NCBI GenBank assembly: GCA_027493875.1
Contig: JAOSJX010000026.1
Span: 148,637-212,636, forward strand
Reading direction: 5' to 3'
Source: Deltaproteobacteria bacterium
GTDB lineage: Bacteria > Lernaellota > Lernaellaia > JACKCT01
DNA: 64,000 nt
Made by a program: the position numbers and the translations under genes. The notes beneath the pieces are model-generated. The model was not told the DNA's origin. It saw only the letters and a list, made by a program, of their open reading frames with translations, and did not search any database. Positions 60,301 to 64,000 of the stretch are shown here, one piece after another. Positions within the stretch are counted from its first letter, which is position 1, and every line of letters begins with the position of its first letter.

Positions 60301-63300
60301 CGACCCCACCGGCGGCTCGGCCCAGGGGAACAACATGGTAAAAGTGGCCGGTTCCACCTTCGACGCCGACGGGCAACTTCGACCGAATCCCGCTCCTACT
60401 TCGGCTCGGGCGTCAACGACTACTATGCAACCGAGTACCAGTACGATTAGCGCGATCGAGCGACCGACGTGCTCTCACCGGCCGACGTGGTGACGCACAT
60501 CGACTACGACAACCTCGGCCGCACGACCTGGTCCAAGACCTACGCAAGCGCCGATTTCACGCTCTCGGCCGGCGAACTCCGCGGCCAGACCAACAACCTC
60601 TACGACGCCCTGGGCCGCGTCTACGAGTCGCGTGTCTACGAGGTCGATCCCGACGACGGCACGGTGGGCGACTACCTGCCGAGCTCCACCTGGTACGACG
60701 CCCGGGGATATACGGTGAAGACGGCCACGGCCAACGGCCTCTTCCAGAAACAGGCCTACAACGGCCTCGGGCGATTGACGGCGTCATATACGAGCTTCGA
60801 CACGGATGAAACCGACTACGCCGACGCCGACGACGTGGCGGGCGACACGGTGATCGAGCAGAGTCAGACCTGGTACAATCAGGCTGCCCAACCGGTCGCC
60901 ACAGCCGCCTACCAGCGCCTGCCTGACGACACGAGCACCACCGGCGCACTCACCGGCGCTAACAGCTACGCCACGGCCGCGGTTGTGTGGGTTGACGGAT
61001 TGGGCCGCACCGTCGCCACAACCGACTACGGGCGCGAGGATGTAGATTCCGGCCTGGCCCACTATTCATCAACGGCACCACAGGCGCAGTCATCGACGCC
61101 AATACGAACGGCATCCCCGACGTTGCCGAGGTCGCAGCCGCCCGCGCCTAATTCGTCCGACAACTACCTCGTCGCGCTCACGCAGTACAACTCAGCCGGC
61201 CGGGCTTACCCGCCGTCGACAACCTCGGCCGGATCACCGAGACCAGTTCGACGACGCGGACGCACCGTCCGCACGATCCGGAACTACGACGACGGCTCGG
61301 CCGCGGAGACCGACACCGACCAGGACGTGATCGTCGATTACCAAGTACGATTTTCGGGCGGGCGGCTCGTCACGATGACGGCCTACAACGCCAAGGGCTC
61401 GGGGGGCGGCGTGCAATCCCCAGGCGACCAAGTACCTCTACACCTCGGCAGTCAACGCCTCACGGCAGACGGCCGCCGTCTATCCCGACAGCGACGACGT
61501 CCTGTCGGGACGGCGCCACCAAGGTCTGGACGATCACCACCGACAACGGCGACTACATCGACCGGCTACGACCGCCTGGGCCGCACCACCAGCACCACGG
61601 ACCAGCGGGGGGTGGTGACGATTACACGTTCGACTCGGCCGGCCGCCTGGCGTCCGACACCGCCACCAGCCTCGGTTCCTCGGGGATCGTCGACGGCTCG
61701 ATCCGCCGCATCGGCACCAGTTACGACGATATCGGCAGGGTCCAGACGATCACCAGCTACCTGACACGTCCGGCACGACGGCTGTCAACCAGATCGAGTA
61801 TGAGTATAATGGTTGGGGACAGGTGGCCTGCGAGTACCAGGCGCACGACGGGCGCGGTCGACGCCAATACACTGTTCGTCGCGTATGATTACGAGGATGG
61901 AGCCTCCGGCGGTTTGCTAGTACGTCCGGCTCTCGCAGGTTACCTATCCGGACGGGCGCGAGAGTCCACTACGGTTACGGCACCACGCAAGCGATCGACG
62001 ATATCATGTCCCGCTTGGGCAATGTCGGCGACGGCACGGACGCCTACGCCTCCTACAAGTACCTGGGCGCCGGAAGGATCGCGCTCGAGGACTACGAAGG
62101 TGTAGAGGTGAGGCTCGACTACGCTGGCGACGACTTTGCCGTACTCGACCGCTTCGGCCGCGTGCTTGATCACATGGACCGACTACGGCGAAGACCCCGA
62201 CGTGGTGCTCGACCGCTACACCTACACCTACGACCGCCGGCAACCGCACCAGCCGCGACAACGAGCTGCATTCTGCCTTCGACGAGGATTACACGTATGA
62301 CGACCTCGATCGCTTGACCGATAGTGATCGGGCCGACGCCCTCGACCAGTCCTGGGGCCTCGACGGACTCGGCAACTTCAGTTCCTTCGACGACGGCGAT
62401 TCACAGACTCGCACAGCCAATGCGGTGAACGAGATCACGGGCATCACTGGCGGCTGGATCACACCAGCTACGACGATGCGGGCAATATGACCAGCGGCCC
62501 GAAGCCCGGTGATGGAAACCACCCGCGTGCATTACGTCTATGACGCCTGGAACCACTTGGTGGAGGTCCGCGCGACGATTCCGGGGGAGCCGGGCGACCT
62601 GATCGCCGAGTACGAGTACGACGGGACGAATCGGGCGCATCGAAAAGACCTTCGCCGACGATAGCGGCGTCGAGTACTTCTACAACCACGACTGGCAAAT
62701 GCTGGAGGAGCGCGCCGTTGACGACGAAGGCACGCCGACCGCCGTCAATCAATACGTTTGGAGTGCCGCTGCATCGATGCGCCCATCGTCCGGGCTTCCA
62801 CGATGCGAACGCCGACGGCGACCTGCTTGACGCTGGCGACAACACCCGCTACTACACCGGCGACGCCAACCACAACGTCACCGCCACGATCGACGCCGCC
62901 ACTGGCGATGTTGTCAAAACCGCTTGCCACGTCTCACACCGCCACGGACCGCCATGGTCTACGATGATGCTTGGTCTAATCCCCGGCTCCCACGACATGC
63001 GACGGCCCGGGCTCTACACCGGCTACTTCTTCGACGCCGAGACCTGACTGTACCAGGTCCGCAACCGGTACTCCGACCTGAGTCTTTCCGTGTTTGTCCA
63101 GCAGAGATCCAATCGGGTTTGATGCGACGGACATGAACCTTCAGGTATTGCGGTAACGACCCGCTTGGTAAGAACTGGACCAGGGCTTCGTCCTCCCGCA
63201 CGTCGCGGCGGTCCCATTGAATGTCCTCACAACTCCCAACAGGTAAGGGCTGGGACGGCAAAGTACCTATAGTAGAGGGTGGTGTCACAACAGGCTGGGA

Positions 63301-63370
63301 GTATCCTTCATACAGCCGGAAGAGTGGCGCGTTGATTTGCGATGTCGGCGAAGATTCGTTCTTTTCGTAA
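54382..63370 (+). CDS. Giant LEPR-XLL / autotransporter-strand / RHS-repeat surface protein, many apparent frameshifts
   Basis: GGGAGGGGAGG precedes ATG 54382. After about 40 residues FEPLEERALLSY follows, the LEPR-XLL-type N-terminal signature seen in planctomycetal surface proteins. From about 54,540 to 57,120 there are autotransporter-associated beta-strand repeats, such as LTGTNTYSGGTTISSGTLLVG. A Cys-rich linker near 57,780-57,860 precedes RHS/YD repeats (57,900-62,950): SSRETSIDSGFGPGW, YDALGRVYESRVYEVD, YNGLGRLTASYTSFD, YDRLGRTTSTTDQRG. The RHS core ends with RDPIGFDATDMNL-RYCGNDPLG near 63,100-63,175. A variable tail finishes SGALICDVGEDSFFS. An in-frame TGA replaces the expected glycine codon near 63,045, and frame changes are frequent. 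RHS proteins encapsulate and release C-terminal toxic or adhesive modules. Confidence 0.75.
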
Positions 63371-64000
63371 TGTACCCCACCAATGTGTGTGTTCATCGAT
63401 GTGTGTTTCGGGATGGCCAGAATCGTTCATATCCGAACACAATTGACGACTACTATGGAACCAGCTACGACCTGGTGACAGGACAACGGGTAGTGGGGGT
63501 GGGGGTAGAAGAAACGAATTACCTGCTACTCGCGTTTCTATGATAGAAACGGAAATCTCATTGCTCAGACATCGATTCAGGCCGCCGGGCCAGCACCGAG
63601 GGACTGTCCGAATATTGTCCCGTACTGGGACGGGCCGATACGGAATTCATCTCGGTGAAGGCATCGCCTCAAATGCAACGCGGGCAACCCAAGCGCCCAG
63701 CAACGCCGACGCCATCTTTCAAGGCGCAGAATTGAATATCAGAGAAATGTCGATAGGTACGGTGCTTTGCTACATCATGGCGTTCGCTACTGCTACGGGC
63801 GTGTGGGTACATGGAGCAAGAGGGACCAGCTCATTGCGAGAAAGAGTCTCTGTTATATGGACATACCGATGGGCTGGAGTTTAGTATTCGTACATTAGCA
63901 ATCATTGTCTTATGAGAAACCGCAAACGCTTGAGGTGCAGGCGATGTTGACTCTGGGGTGGAGACTGTGTTGAGGGCGCGAGTGGATCATCGACAGCATC
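63371..64000 (+). other. Unresolved region after the RHS gene
   Basis: Possible coding pieces occur in different frames: QNRSYPNTIDDYYGTSYDLVTG (63410-63480), NYLLLAFYDRNGNLIAQTS (from about 63,520) and YCYGRVGTWSKRDQLIARKSLC (from about 63,790). They do not combine into a recognisable protein without several corrections. They may be an immunity or orphan-toxin region typical downstream of RHS genes, or simply a further part of the tail. I cannot decide. Confidence 0.3.

Noticed and set aside
63540..63884. 115-codon frame near the window end
   Set aside because: Sequence pieces in another frame look more protein-like (AFYDRNGNLIAQTS), so this frame is probably not the real one.

Overview
The window reads as two unrelated bacterial sequences joined at about position 27,900. 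At that point a minus-strand gene loses its 5' end and a plus-strand gene loses its 5' end together. Left of the join the genes resemble a deltaproteobacterial-type lineage (Myxococcota, Desulfobacterota or a related candidate phylum): an NtrC-type two-component pair, an EMO/HdrD-type electron-transfer protein, lipoproteins with poly-aspartate stretches, and a GPI-PLD-like FG-GAP protein. Right of the join the genes look planctomycetal: a LEPR-XLL-like signature, autotransporter-strand plus RHS proteins, sialidase, sulfatase maturase, SGNH/DUF4886, a beta-helix protein and acetylxylan-esterase-like hydrolases. Neither taxonomic call was tested by a search.

Left part (1-27,900). A sigma-54 response regulator (cut by the window edge) and its sensor kinase are followed by two small serine-recombinase-like proteins, an Fe-S oxidoreductase with a cytochrome-b-like membrane part, and a PIN-PhoH ATPase. 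An AT-rich islet (about 7.9-9.9 kb) carries a zinc-ribbon/HEPN-like protein and a convergent uncharacterised gene. Next come a TPR lipoprotein, a poly-Asp lipoprotein, a UbiA-CruF-like fusion, an IS630 element, a membrane protein and an SDR. The translation/secretion operon ffh-rpsP-khpA-rimM follows. Then come a transglutaminase-like protein, a GPI-PLD-like protein with an Asp-rich tail, a purC-DUF1285 pair and a pseudo-receiver/DUF4388/TPR regulator.

Right part (27,900-64,000). It starts with a truncated gene and a remnant of a DUF6932 two-gene module. A gene run follows: TPR metalloprotease, MazG, a membrane protein, an ABC ATPase and galE. After that come secreted enzymes, probably for polysaccharide turnover: SGNH, a CE15-like esterase, a second alpha/beta hydrolase, a beta-helix protein, a polysaccharide pyruvyl transferase, a GH99/WbsX-like protein, GH33 sialidase and a sulfatase maturase. 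An IS4/IS50-type element sits inside a REP palindrome with a 9-bp target duplication. The end is a roughly 9-kb LEPR-XLL/autotransporter-strand/RHS gene preceded by a LuxR-type regulator. No tRNA, rRNA or CRISPR array was recognised.

Many genes on both sides are split by one-base shifts, many of them at homopolymer runs, while protein similarity continues across the shift. I treat these as probable consensus errors and annotate whole genes across them. The shifts are several times denser on the right side, apart from the intact IS4-family transposase and the DUF4886 gene.
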